Source: Flammula alnicola (Eukaryota; Basidiomycota; Agaricomycetes; Agaricales; Strophariaceae). From it: a DNA stretch of 35,788 nucleotides. The first letter of the stretch is position 1, and the number at the start of each line of letters is the position of its first letter. Under the pieces are notes generated by a model. That model did not search any database and had not been told where the DNA came from. It worked only from the letters and a program-made list of their open reading frames with translations. Positions 19,864 through 30,372 of this stretch are shown piece by piece. Made by a program: the position numbers and the translations under genes. Location: the NCBI GenBank assembly GCA_015499995.1, contig JADNRV010000433.1, forward strand, positions 1 through 35,788, written 5' to 3'.

Positions 19864-20691
19864 GATAAATATTCAAAGTTTCAACTTCTTCGGGAGCAAT
19901 CCTGGAGGACATTGCTGAGAACCATAAATTATTCATATGGGATACTGGTACTGCAGCGACCTAGCTCCAGACCTAACGCTATGCAAGATCAATACTCAGT
20001 ACAGTCGAGATCCGATTTTCCCTCAAACTTGACCATTATCTTATCTTGACCTTATCTTCAGGGTTTATCTAATAGATAAACAAAGCCATCTGTGATAGCG
20101 ACAAACAAGCAACCTTTACTGCTCAACGATTTGTCAACTAAACTGTGGTTTAAGATGCAACCTCCCCATGGCAAACCTCGTCAAAGAGTACCGAAATCAT
20201 TAATGCTATGGTCCAGCAACGAAAACCAAGTTTAGCCAACCGATGAATACCGGCGTCGCATTAATCGCACTGTATATGCGACGTCAAATATAAAGGCGTA
20301 CTGGCTCACGATTCGAGAGTTCAACGCATTCACTGGGACAATATGTACATAGACGGTATCGATGGGGCCGAACAGTGTTTCGCGTCAGATTGGGAGAATT
20401 CTACACGGCGAGTATCTTCCCTTTCACAGTTCGGGCAGTTGACTCGTCGATTTTGTAGGTCTATCTCGGGTCCCATTTTCCTTGACGAGTTTCCCTGTCG
20501 GCAGACCCTGTATTATGGTATGAAAGCCCTTCCCTTCAACCTGTCTTACCAGTTTCACAAAGAGACATGCGTGGGATGCATCAAGTTTATTTCGATGTGT
20601 CGTATGCTCGTCAGCGTATAAAGTGTGAGACCTTGAGGATGAAGCCCGCGAAGCAACGTTACTGGTATTATCTGCTGCCCATTGGATTGAG
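19864..20691. other. Intergenic region with promoter of the P450 pseudogene
   Basis: No gene recognised. TATAAAG at 20289-20295 in a P450-like promoter setting precedes the pseudogene start by about 400 bp. A 92-codon open frame at 20343 has no motif. Confidence 0.45.
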
Positions 20692-21448
20692 ATGGCTATC
20701 TATATCCTGGCTTCTCTCGCCATCGTTTTCTTGATATCTTGGGGTTTGAAGAAATCATGCAAATCTCGGACGATGAGTGATAAGCACGTCCCATATCCCC
20801 CCGGACCAAAGCCCAGATTTTTAATTGGGAATATGTTGGAGTGCCTCATAGTCTTTCCGAAGACGACTACTACAAAGGCTACTTCATCCCAAAAGGTAAA
20901 CAAGATTTCACATACATATGTCTTTCTAGATGCTACGTTAAACATTTCAGGGGTATCCTGACCCTCATAGCTTTAAGCCCGGGCGGTTCTTCGATGACGA
21001 TGGAAAATTCAATGACGACGACCACATCTTAGCTTATGGGTTCGGACGAAGGTGAATCAGACCTCGTAACTCGCAATTATATCAAACATTTGACCCCATT
21101 ATCATAATAGAGTCTGTGTCGGCAAACACGTTGGAAGCTCGACTGTGAGCACCTTCCATTCCTCTGCGCATCGTATCTCATTCTGTTGTCGACCAGCTGT
21201 GGCTGCTAATATCCTCAGTCCTAGCCGCCTTCAACATAAGAAAGGCCAAAGATGAGCTTGGCAACGAAATCGAAATCAAGGATGACTACGGTGACTACGG
21301 TCTACTCAAGTGCGTTCGCTATAACTCTTCTTTCATTGATATTACTTCATCAGTGTTCGCCTCCAGACACAAAAAACATTTCGAGTGCTCCATTACTCCT
21401 CGCTCTGATTTGGCCAAACGATTGATCATCGAGGCAAACGAAAATTAA
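20692..21448 (+). pseudogene. Cytochrome P450 pseudogene, middle deleted
   Basis: The first 49 or so codons match the neighbouring P450 (MAIYILASLAIVFLISWGL, then YPPGPKPRFLIGNM). At about 20835-20841 the sequence jumps to the region just before the haem domain (VPHSLSEDDYYKGYFIPK), out of frame with the start, then continues with SFKPGRFFDDDG, ILAYGFGRR, VCVGKHVGSST, LWLLISSVLAAFNIRKAKDE and the C-terminal HKKHFECSITPRSD, ending in TAA. About 320 residues, including the I-helix and E-x-x-R motif, are gone. The downstream introns are still recognisable, so this is a DNA-level deletion of a once intron-bearing gene and not a processed copy. Confidence 0.92.
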
Positions 21449-22069
21449 GGCCTCACAAAGCAGACTAGGAGTTCGATCTTTTCTATAGGGTGCCGCATGC
21501 ATGCTATTCTCTATTTTTCTCCATCTGGATCCCGTCGCGACCGGCAAGACAACATTACTGCAAGAAATCTTGAGTATTATGGGTTGAATACTTTGGGTTT
21601 CTTAGATAAGGAAGGTGTCATTGAATATAAACGAATAAAGAGTCTTCGCGTTGGACATGCCTGTCAACGGCCCACTGTTTGCCCGCTATCGAGAGAAAAT
21701 TTCTGGAATCCTGCATCTATACCTTGATGTCAAGCGAAAGTCATGGGCGTTTATAACCGCAGCCCCGTTTCGTGCATATCCGAAAAAGAAATAAATGCAC
21801 AGCCGATATCGGATTCGGTATGCCAGTTCTGAACAGAATTTGACAACATGCGTTTCGCGGTATTGCTTGCTAGATAGTTGTCGAGGACTCGGAGGGCCAC
21901 CGCATTCCCATCGGCCCTTCGCCCTGGAGCTTTCCATCGCTCGCTGACTCTTCACTCCCGCAATCATGACAACTGTCTACCGAAATCGTATCTAATAAAA
22001 AGAAGACGGATTGGCATACTTGGTAAGGGTTAATTCACAAAAAAAAATGTTGGTCTCGGCAGGATGAGC
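21449..22069. other. Intergenic, nothing recognised
   Basis: Short open frames only. One near 21530-21580 spells a P-loop-like TGKTTLLQ but stops at once on both sides. Confidence 0.4.
22039..22047 (-). terminator. Pol III terminator (T9 run) downstream of U6
   Basis: Nine consecutive T on the minus strand, 142 bp from the U6 5' end. It is either the main stop signal or a backup behind the shorter T4 at 22070-22073. Confidence 0.55.
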
Positions 22070-22134
22070 AAAATAAATATTGAGATCCGTAGATCTACCA
22101 CTCCGGGAAAGCGTGTCATCCTTGTGCAGGGGCC

Positions 22135-22165
<31 letters not shown>

Positions 22166-22189
22166 TTCGTATGTCACCCCGAAGGGGAC
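22070..22189 (-). ncRNA. U6: U6 spliceosomal snRNA gene
   Basis: On the minus strand the sequence has the U6 hallmarks in order: a 5' stem-loop GTCCCCTTCGGGG, then AAAATTGGAACGATACAGAG with the ACAGAGA box, AAGATTAGCATGGCCCCTGC with the AGC triad, and AAGGATGACACGC. U6 pairs with U4 and U2 and forms the catalytic centre of the spliceosome. Transcription is by RNA polymerase III; an AT-rich ATACAAAAT lies about 40 bp upstream. The core ends near 22111. The 3' end is uncertain: a T4 run lies at 22073-22070 and a stronger T9 run at 22047-22039. The tail after ACACGC is unlike the usual short U-rich end. Confidence 0.93.
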
Positions 22190-22361
22190 AGATGTTAGAG
22201 TGCGATTAGTGTGCGCTGAAAACAAATTTTGTATTTTGCTTGACTCACCGGGTGATCTGATTCGCGGCTGCCGCTTCGATGTTGCTTAGTATCGTTGATG
22301 CACTTAACATTCCGGCAGTCGTGCTCACTTTTATTAGGCGGCGGATGGACGCTGTCAAATA

Positions 22362-22593
22362 CTGTACCAATTAAATCAATTCGTCAGTAGGTGTGACCTG
22401 TGACCCACCTGACGAAATTTTGAATTCGTCAAATTACTATATTTGGGTATTTTTGATGGATTTGTAAGCTTTTTGATGCCCGGAACGACTGTTCCGGGCG
22501 GATTTTTGGGATTTTTGCTGTGACCTCTGTGACGTTTCGTCAAATCGGGTAGGCCTGTGACCTGTGACCGCCGAATTGATTTAATTGCTACAG
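22362..22593. mobile_element. MITE (non-autonomous DNA transposon), 232 bp
   Basis: Terminal inverted repeats of about 22 bp match with one difference (left CTGTACCAATTAAATCAATT, right end the reverse complement of CTGTAGCAATTAAATCAATT, both continuing CG). The element is flanked by TA on both sides (22360-22361, 22594-22595), the target duplication of Tc1/mariner-type elements. Inside are subterminal TGTGACCTGTGACC repeats in both arms and a strong central hairpin, CCCGGAAC-gact-GTTCCGGG (22480-22498). There is no coding capacity, so a transposase in trans would be needed. Confidence 0.88.
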
Positions 22594-22599
22594 TATACG

Positions 22600-22806
22600 G
22601 ACAAGGAGATCAACATAAATGTTTTACGGGAAATGGTAATCAACATCCAGCCCTTCCTCGCAGACTATATGGAAAGTAAGTAGGCTAAAATCGAATCTCA
22701 CTTATCCACCTATAAAGAAGTATCCGCAGGGAAACTTCAATCCTCTCAATGGACTTATAAAACGAGAAGAGCCAATGTTCGATCCAGAAGGACTAGAGAA
22801 AGATTA
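22600..22806 (+). pseudogene. Possible 3' remnant of a gene broken by the MITE
   Basis: Right after the MITE an open frame reads EINVNV-like NINVLREMVINIQPFLADYMES to a donor (GAAA|GTAAGT). After an intron it continues GNFNPLNGLIKREEPMFDPE and ends in TAA at about 22804-22806. With the element removed the frame continues leftward (LSNTDKEIN). This suggests two terminal exons of an unidentified gene, but the evidence is only open frame plus splice signals. Confidence 0.3.
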
Positions 22807-23082
22807 ACGCGTTTGAATATCCACAACAGTATACTCAACTGGAGGGCGAAGAAGAATATGTATCGTTTGTAATTTTTATATGTTGTACATCTTATAGCTT
22901 TGTTTCGTTGGTGGAATCGCAGGGGTAAATTTATTGGATGATATATAGTAGCATCCGTAAAGGTTCATGAGACAACAAAATCATCTGTTTCCACCGTACT
23001 TGGCTTTCGAAGCTTGGCTTGTAGCCTAACCCGTAGATTATCATCTCCAGAAATGTGCGAACTTCCTCTGATGGATGATATT

Positions 23083-24385
23083 TTAGAACATCAGTAATTT
23101 GCTGCGATAGAACGTTAGGTAACAGACATACGAATACTGCAAACTGGAAAAAACAGGACTTTCATCGAGCGAGACAACCAATTGCGTTGCGGGGACACCG
23201 TTTCGCGGAGCCTCCATCATCTGTTTCGATTTCAGCCGTAACATCGTTGATGAGTTCCCTTGATATTCAGACGTTGAGAAAGGGTATATGAGAACAGAAG
23301 TTGGAAAATTACAATTACTAGGGGAAGTTGTTGCATCTTTCATGGATAAATCCGGGAGGAGAAGATGTGCATCGAACCATGTGGGGGGACTCGGCTCCTG
23401 GAGAGATAACGAAACGCACCACGAACCAGGAGGAGGTCCGTACCATGCATTTTCAGGAGTAATCAGGAAGGAAAATCGCCATAATCTATCTGCATAGCGC
23501 GTATAGGATGTATCGCTAAATGTAGAGAGTGAATCACTCACTCCGCGCAATGAACTCCAGCACGATCTCCTTTGAGATCATCATTCGCTTGTGGTATTGA
23601 GGAATTCGGAAGTTGACGGAGAATGCACCATCAGTACCATGGCCTATCTCCACTGTAACATCATCGGGCGGTAGATCCGAGCCCAGAATGACCTGATCTG
23701 CGCCAGAAATCGAAGAGAATTGAGGGAGGAGATGGAGGCGCTGGAACATAACCTGGTCGGACGTCGCCAGACATGCAAGACGGAGTTCCGATATCGTCTC
23801 TGCATTCAAGGGTGTGCAATGAGATAGAAGAGCACCAACAAGGTCAGGCTCCTCTAGGGGCGATCCTTCCAGCAGCTCTCGCCCACCGACCTCGGGCTTT
23901 GGGCGCTTGACGATGGCCCAATATAACGGCGAGTGACTCTCGATGAATTTGTCTTGGAGAATCTCTGAAAGTGACACCGAGTGCGACGAGCAGGCATCAG
24001 AACAGCTGTTCAGTATCCCCAATGCCGCAGAGGATCCTGAACTGTGATCCCGCACCAAATCCCTGACAAGTCCGATGATCGTCGTCCGCACTTCGTTTAA
24101 GGTGCGCGTGGATGATGTGGAGGAGAATTGGAACCAGCTCTTCTTGCTCTTGAGGCTGGTTGTCGACGACGAGCTGAGGGACCTTTTATGAGACTTTGGG
24201 GCTGAGTTGGGAGGCCGAAAAGATGGCGGGGAACTCGTGAGTGCGATCGGTTGTTGATTGGCGATAGATTGTACATTCCAGTCACCAGGGGTAGGATTCG
24301 GCGGACCGACTGTATTATATGCCGGTGGAGCCTCTGGCAAAGGAGATTGAGGTATAGTCGATAGTGAGTCTTTCTCAGAAGACAT
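23083..24385 (-). CDS. Conserved basidiomycete protein of unknown function
   Basis: Two exons on the minus strand, 24385-23542 and 23489-23083, give about 416 residues; the intron (23541-23490) has canonical ends. Residues 1-95 are Pro/Ser-rich and likely disordered (PPAYNTVGPPNP, KSKKSWFQF). From residue about 96 the protein is helical: VRTTIIGLVRDLVRDHSSGS, ILNSCSDACSS, ILQDKFIESHSPLYWAIVKR, and LVGALLSHCTPL with TISELRLACLATSDQVMFQR. The 'S-LYWAI...LL--L...T-SDIRLACL' pattern resembles degenerate ankyrin-type repeats in a mushroom family I know only as hypothetical. A WCVSLSLQEPSPP segment follows. The 3' end is uncertain: a further exon (QITDVLKYHPSEEVRTFLEM) could be joined through an intron ending at about 23107. 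Confidence 0.75.
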
Positions 24386-25800
24386 GGAGTAGGTAGCTGA
24401 GGGAAGTGAGATGCCAGATGGTGCAGAAATAAAGATTTCGATGGGTTTGTTTCGAGAAGCCGGATTAGGGACTGCACAGCCTACAGTGATCTCTAAAAAT
24501 AGGATCGCAACCCTATAGGCGATGCGTAAATTATCTGCTGGAATAAGTACATAAGCCTGTAAGTCGTCCGATGTCAGTAGGCCAGGAGAACGACAGCACT
24601 TGTGTTTCCCATTGAGGCCTGAGGCTTGATGACATATCTAATAATCTACATCTACATGTATCTAATTAACAATTAAGTAATGAAATGTCCAACTGTCAGT
24701 GATGATGGATCCGGAGTGGGGTCCCGCCAGCGACTTGAGAGCGAGCAGATAACTAAAACACAGCGGCAAATCGAGTTCACAAGCCTTTGCTCGGTGAGTG
24801 GCAAATATACGCAGTTTCAAGTTGTCAATGGCTCAAGAGTTGGCTTGAATCTTGAAACAAATCCATGTAATCAAGGCTGATCGGGATCCTTTCCCGAGGC
24901 CCGAACAGAACGTAGGAGGCCCGAGGAATATATTTAACGCAATGTTAGGACCGTGCGCTGAGCCTCAGTTGTGCGGCTTGACGTAGATGCCTTCGGAGGT
25001 CACGGTGTTGAGCAAGACTCAGCAAGTTGACGCCGCACTGCCGCCGTCTGCCGTCTGCCGGAGGCTTCCGATCCAAATATGCACATATTGGTCCTTCGGC
25101 TTTCGGGAATCTTCAATCTGGCAGTCTCCGGCTGTTCGAATTCCATTTTTCTTGACATTCTACGCGACTCAACACAGAGCTCAGTCTTCTCCAGTCCTTC
25201 GTTAACTTAGCTGGTATCCCGTATGCCCAGCACCAGTTTTCCCACCTGACTGGAGATCACAAAACGGCCAAAGAGCTTACCCGACCTCACCATGGTCAAA
25301 TAATGCGATAATCATGGTTCCCCTACCTCCCCTACGTCCGCCTACCAATTTACGCACAACCGGAACAGAGTCGTGTGGCCATGCATTTCTTGTTCTAACT
25401 AGATTGGTCCATCCGGGATGTAAACACGAAGAGATTTATATCCAAGTCAGTCGCACAATGCAACCTCCGCGCTTCTCGACCCCCTTCATAAGTCATGTCA
25501 ACCTTGACAACGACGTTCGACATTACTTATCAGTTAAATGGCTATCTCCTATTGGTGGCGATAAACGAGCGCAGACTCGTGTTTTCCAACAGACATATTT
25601 AACTTCATTCTCCCAAAATATCTCACGTGCAATCAGATTCTTCTAAAGGCAGGGAGTTCGGTGATTTGTTTCCCAAAGTTCTCAGAGTTTGACTACCTAG
25701 GCTCAATTGCATTTCTTCTATATAGGTCGTATCGAGGTCCACCCTTTTTAACCGGAGTTCTCAAGCGCTCCGCGTCCGTCTTTGCTCTGCCTCCGCCAGA
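24386..25800. other. Intergenic region between divergent genes
   Basis: About 1.4 kb between the start of the unknown-function gene (-) and the NRPS-like gene (+). It must hold both promoters. I saw no coding pattern, RNA gene or transposon ends; a CCGTCTGCCGTCTGCCGGAGG reiteration occurs at about 25040-25065. Confidence 0.4.
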
Positions 25801-28800
25801 ATGCCATTATATTCCAGAGAATTTGTCCATCCTCCCGTCGACGGTAGTCTCATCATACCCGACACCCTCGATTTTCACTGGAAATTCAATGCCGACCTCC
25901 CTATCTATGCTTTCCATGAAGAAGGGAAAGATTTAGACGATGTGACAGAGATCTCTTACCTGGAATTTGGGAGAGCATGCCATCGCGTCGCTCATCACTT
26001 TGGTCCCAGGTTTCTTTCAGGACATGGCAGGCTAGTAGTGGCATTCATAGCTCTCGCCGATACCTTGCTTTACCAGGCTGTCACAGTTGGGTTGATGAAA
26101 GCTGGATTCATTGTGAGTAATGCAGTATAATCTGAACGAGATTGGAATTCTAATATGGATTCTATATCTCAGCCTTTTCCTATCTCGCCTAGAAACACTG
26201 CGGCTGCAGTGGTGCATCTCTTGCAAAGCACATCTTGTCACCATCTGGTGACGACGGCATCAACCCTGAAAGATCTCCTGGCGGTGTGCAGGCAGAGCTC
26301 AATGCGAACGCTCCCGATTATGACTTAGTAATCGATAACATACCTTCAATTGGCGACATATTTCCCAAGCTAGGCGAAGAGCGAGAGGATGATCCATTCC
26401 TTCCGTATTCCGCTAACAACAACCTGAAAGCCAGTGATCTCGCTATGTACCTCCACTCTTCTGGAAGTACTGGATTTCCCAAAGCGATACCTCAAACGCA
26501 CGGAACGCTGGTAAACTGGGCGACAATGCGTTCGTACATCTTCTTTCTTCATGATTCATACTTATGTCGGTAGCTCCAGGAATGTATTACGAGATCACAA
26601 ACCCGCGTGAGGATCGCCACGATGCACCTTCCGCCCTTTCACACGATGGGTGTCTACGCTCATATCCTCTTTCCCCTGTATAGCTGCACCACTAGTTCAC
26701 TCTATCCTCCAGTTGTGAGGCAGCCGGACTCGTTACCGTCATGCCGACACTGATAATATCCTCGATCACCTCAAGAGGTCGAAAGCAATGCGCTCATCGC
26801 CGTGCCGACCGTTCTTCAGGCGTGGGGTCAAGATCCGGAAGCGATCGATGTTTTACGAAAATTGGAGTTCCTGGTGAGTATTTGTTTTTCTACCACCCAT
26901 TTGCGGGATTGACAATTGGCTGAGTAGAGCTACGCTGGAGGTGCGCTCTCTCCGAAACTGGGCGATAATATGCTCGTTGCTGGCGTGAAGCTGTGCTCCG
27001 TATATGGTGCAACTGAGTTTGGTTCCCCAACTCATCCCGTCACGAGGAAAGGCGATGAATGGACTGGGCATATATGGAATTTAGCGACAGATCGAAAGTT
27101 AGATGGGTACCGCAGGGCGACGGGACGTACGAATGTCAATTTCTTGTGAGTGGTTGTGTACTATAACCTTCAGAATATTGTCGTGATATTTTCTATTAAA
27201 TACAGACAGTGGATACGCACCCTTTGTCCATCGAAAACCTACCAGATGTTCAAGGGTATGCGACCGCAGATATTTTTGTACCACATCCAACGAAGGACTA
27301 TTTATGGAAGATGTACGTACCCTTAGCCTTCCCATTAATCCTATTTGAGACCTGAAACTAAACAGTGTTGGTCGTGTCGACGATGTGATAATTCACGCAT
27401 CCGGTGAGAAGACCGTACCGCCGCCCATAGAAAACGTCGTTATGAGCAGTCCTTGGTATGTCTCTTATGCGATTCTTGTCGACTTCTATCCGTATGTACT
27501 AACACTTGCATAGTATCATGGGGGTTGTAATGTTCGGCAGAGCTCATGACCAACCCGGAATACTCGTGGAGCCAAAACCACAGTACGCTGTTGATACCGA
27601 CGATGAAGCCCAAGTGGCGGCGTTTCGTAACCTTATCTGGTATGTTTTATTTCCCTGATATTCGTCTTCGAGACACTGTAAACAGCGTGCTCCAGGTCGG
27701 TCATTGAAGAAGCAAATAGAATCGCTCCTGCGTTCAGTCGGACCTTCAAAGAGATGATCCTGATTACGCACAAGGACAAGCCCCTTCCACGTGCTGGTAA
27801 AGGGACGGTTATGCGGAAGTTATCCTTGCAGGTTTATGAAGACGAAATCGAGGCACTGTAATACGCGAATTTACTCTCTGATACGCCATATTGAACTCGA
27901 GAACAAGGTATGCGACCGTAGAGTCTACCCAAGCAACGGAATCGATTGAGCCCCCTGCTACTTGGGATCGGGAGCACGTAGAACAATGGATTGTTGCTCA
28001 AGTATATGATCTCCTTTCTGGCAAGACAATCGTCGCATCTCACGACCTGTTCGAACAAGGATTAGATAGGTTGGCTTTCACCACTCGCTATACATTCAAT
28101 GTTGAACGACATTTCCACAGCTTAAGCGCAACGATCCTACGTCGCAGGATTACTGGAGCCCTTCAGTCCATTAAAGGCTCTGCGAGAGCATCTGTGCTCA
28201 AATCTATCACTCAGAACACGGTATACAGCCATCCGACTATTGCGGCTCTCGCGGACTTCCTTGTTAATCTCGTTACCGATCCTCATGCGACCCATACTGC
28301 CACGAGCCGAATTGACCTTATCGAGGAAATGATAAGAAAGTACAGCTTCGTCCAACGCGATATTGATACCGTCAAAGACAGTGGTATCAGAAGAAATGGT
28401 CCCACTGCCGATGGCGCAGTGGTCCTCCTTACTGGCTCAACTGGTAACCTCGGTTCTCAGGTCTTGGAGGCGCTGTTACGTGACTCTCGTATTGCTAAGG
28501 TGTACGGCTTGAACCGTCCTTCGTCGAGCTCGGTATCGCTGGAAGAACGACATCTGGAACGGTTCCGCGATAAGGGATTGGATGAAAGTTTGCTCAAGTC
28601 GAGTAAATTTATCGCTCTTGAGAGCGCCCTTTCCCAATGGGATCTAAACCTTCCACCTTCGCTATACGACACGGTGATTCTCTTTCTCTTGCTTTGATGA
28701 AAACATTCGTTTACGCTGTTGCAGGTTCGCACCACCGTGGATATCATCATCCATACTGCCTGGAGATTGGACTTCAACCTCTCCTTATCTTCTTTCGAGT

Positions 28801-29801
28801 CCAGTATTCGCGGAACACGGAATTTGATAGAACTCGCTCATTCAAGTCCGCACGCCTCAGATATCAAGTTCATATTTACTTCCTCTGTCGCTTCTGCTCT
28901 GTCCTGGGACCAGTCCCAAGGACCGTACCCGGAGGAAGTTGTCTTGGATCCAAGATATGCTGTTGGTAACGGATATGGGGAAAGTAAATATGTCACAGAA
29001 CGTGTGAGCCGTGTTTTCGCATTCCTGGTTACAACAATTGACTCATTTTGCATACTTGTGTAGATTCTCTCGACGAGTGCCCTCAATGCAATTTCTCTAC
29101 GGATTGGCCAGATTAGTGGAAGTCGTCCTAAAGGCGCCTGGGCTATTACAGATTGGATGCCTATATTGGTGAAGTCAAGTCTTGCCCTTGGTGCGTTACC
29201 AACAGCTTCCGGAGTGAGTATCTCATCTTCAAGAAGCCTACGGATTATTCACCTCCATTCGTTTCAAGACGGTCTCTTGGATACCGATGGACACTGTCGC
29301 GAACTGCATCCTTGAGCTATCTTTTCATGCTAAACGATATCCTGCAGCGTTAAATGTCCTTCATTCTCAGCCTATAGAGTGGAATGCCATGATTCAATAC
29401 GTTGCTGATGCTCTAGTCCGCGAAAGGAACCTTGCCGCTCCGGTTCCCCTCGTGCCTTTCCAGGATTGGTTTTCAAGGCTCGAGAAGCACGCAAGTTCCC
29501 CTAGCGACTCCCTTAAACTTAAACTTGTGAGCATCCGGTTCCTTCTGTTATCGCAGACGATTGCTCACTTCGTGTCTGATAGCCTGCCATGAAACTGTAC
29601 GACTTCTTCAAACAGATGTCAGAAGGGGATGTCGGTGTATCTGCCAGCCCAAGTTCATTTAAGGAGGCTGGAGGGATGACCAGTTTTTCTCTTTCAAAGA
29701 TACAGGCTCTCAGCGATACTCTGAAAGAAGTAGAACCTCTTGGGTATCGAGATGCAGAACGTTGGGTTAAGTACTGGATTCAGCTGGGGTTTTTTGATTA
29801 A
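25801..29801 (+). pseudogene. NRPS-like adenylation-carrier-reductase (A-T-R), with frame breaks in the A domain
   Basis: Fourteen exons can be traced: 25801-26112, 26173-26510, 26574-26873, 26928-27145, 27206-27312, 27366-27455, 27514-27639, 27696-27857, 27908-28069, 28121-28673, 28725-29003, 29064-29213, 29269-29526, 29583-29801, about 1,090 residues. Adenylation motifs: LHSSGSTGFPK, YGATEFGSP, GRVDDVIIHASGEKTV and LPRAGKGTVMRK. The carrier domain has LFEQGLDSLSA with its phosphopantetheine Ser formed across an intron. The reductase has VVLLTGSTGNLGSQ (NADP binding) and Y-x3-K in GYGESKYV. Such enzymes load a carboxylic acid as AMP ester and thioester, then release it reductively as an aldehyde. 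The A domain needs five one-base insertions to read through: near 26282, 26738, 26754, 26788 and 27059. It is therefore either a young pseudogene or affected by sequence errors. If correct, it is a working carboxylate reductase. Confidence 0.85.
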
Positions 29802-30372
29802 CAATGTTCCTAACATCCAACGCGATGAATATAATATTCGAGGATCGTATTCTTTCTGAAACGCCTATACAGAAGGTATTATGAACTGATTCCTGCTCGG
29901 AATGTCCTGCTCGTTGCTCGTCGTGTGGCGGCCCTTGGCGCCGCGTCGGTCCGGCATTATTTGTCGTCTATCAGATGCCAAACAACGACGAAGCCTCTTA
30001 CATTTCCACCACCATCAACACAACGATTCCCAGTCTCAAGGTCTTAAGTGCGAAAACATTGAGTCGACATGCCTCCAAGAAATGGTATACTTGAAAGGTC
30101 TTCACTGTCCCTTTTCCACGGAAAGGATGAATCTCAAAGCCGCGTAGGACTCCCTCTCCAACCTTCCGAATTTCATTGTTGACCAGGTTTCAGATGACCT
30201 CGTAAGTTTTCCCTTACGCCCACAAAAAGTGGTTTAAGTTCTGAAAGTGACGTCAATTTGTAGCATATGGCATGCAGCATGACCCAGACAAATGTCTAGT
30301 ACGGAATGTCCCGATATCCGTGCATTGTAGAAGCCCCAACGGTCCGCGTCTTGCTCTTCAATTTCGGCCACC
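29802..30372. other. Spacer between the reductase and the aldo-keto reductase
   Basis: About 570 bp without a recognised gene; a frame reading MPNNDEASYISTTINTT starts at about 29979 but stops after some 40 codons. It should contain the aldo-keto reductase promoter. The aldo-keto reductase start has a strong context (GCCACCATGACC). Confidence 0.4.

Noticed and set aside
21530..21580. P-loop-like peptide DPVATGKTTLLQEILSIMG
   Set aside because: It stops after about 20 codons, has no neighbouring ATPase motifs and no convincing splice partners; likely chance or a very small remnant.
26511..26573. Apparent frame change after QTHGTL in the A-T-R gene
   Set aside because: A 63 bp intron starting GTAAAC joins THGTL to LQECITR in frame and matches the family pattern, so no lesion is needed here.
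27858..27907. Apparent stop codon between the adenylation and carrier domains of the A-T-R gene
   Set aside because: A GT-AG intron (GTAATA...CAAG) removes it and restores the expected EIEALYATVE link, so it is not a break.
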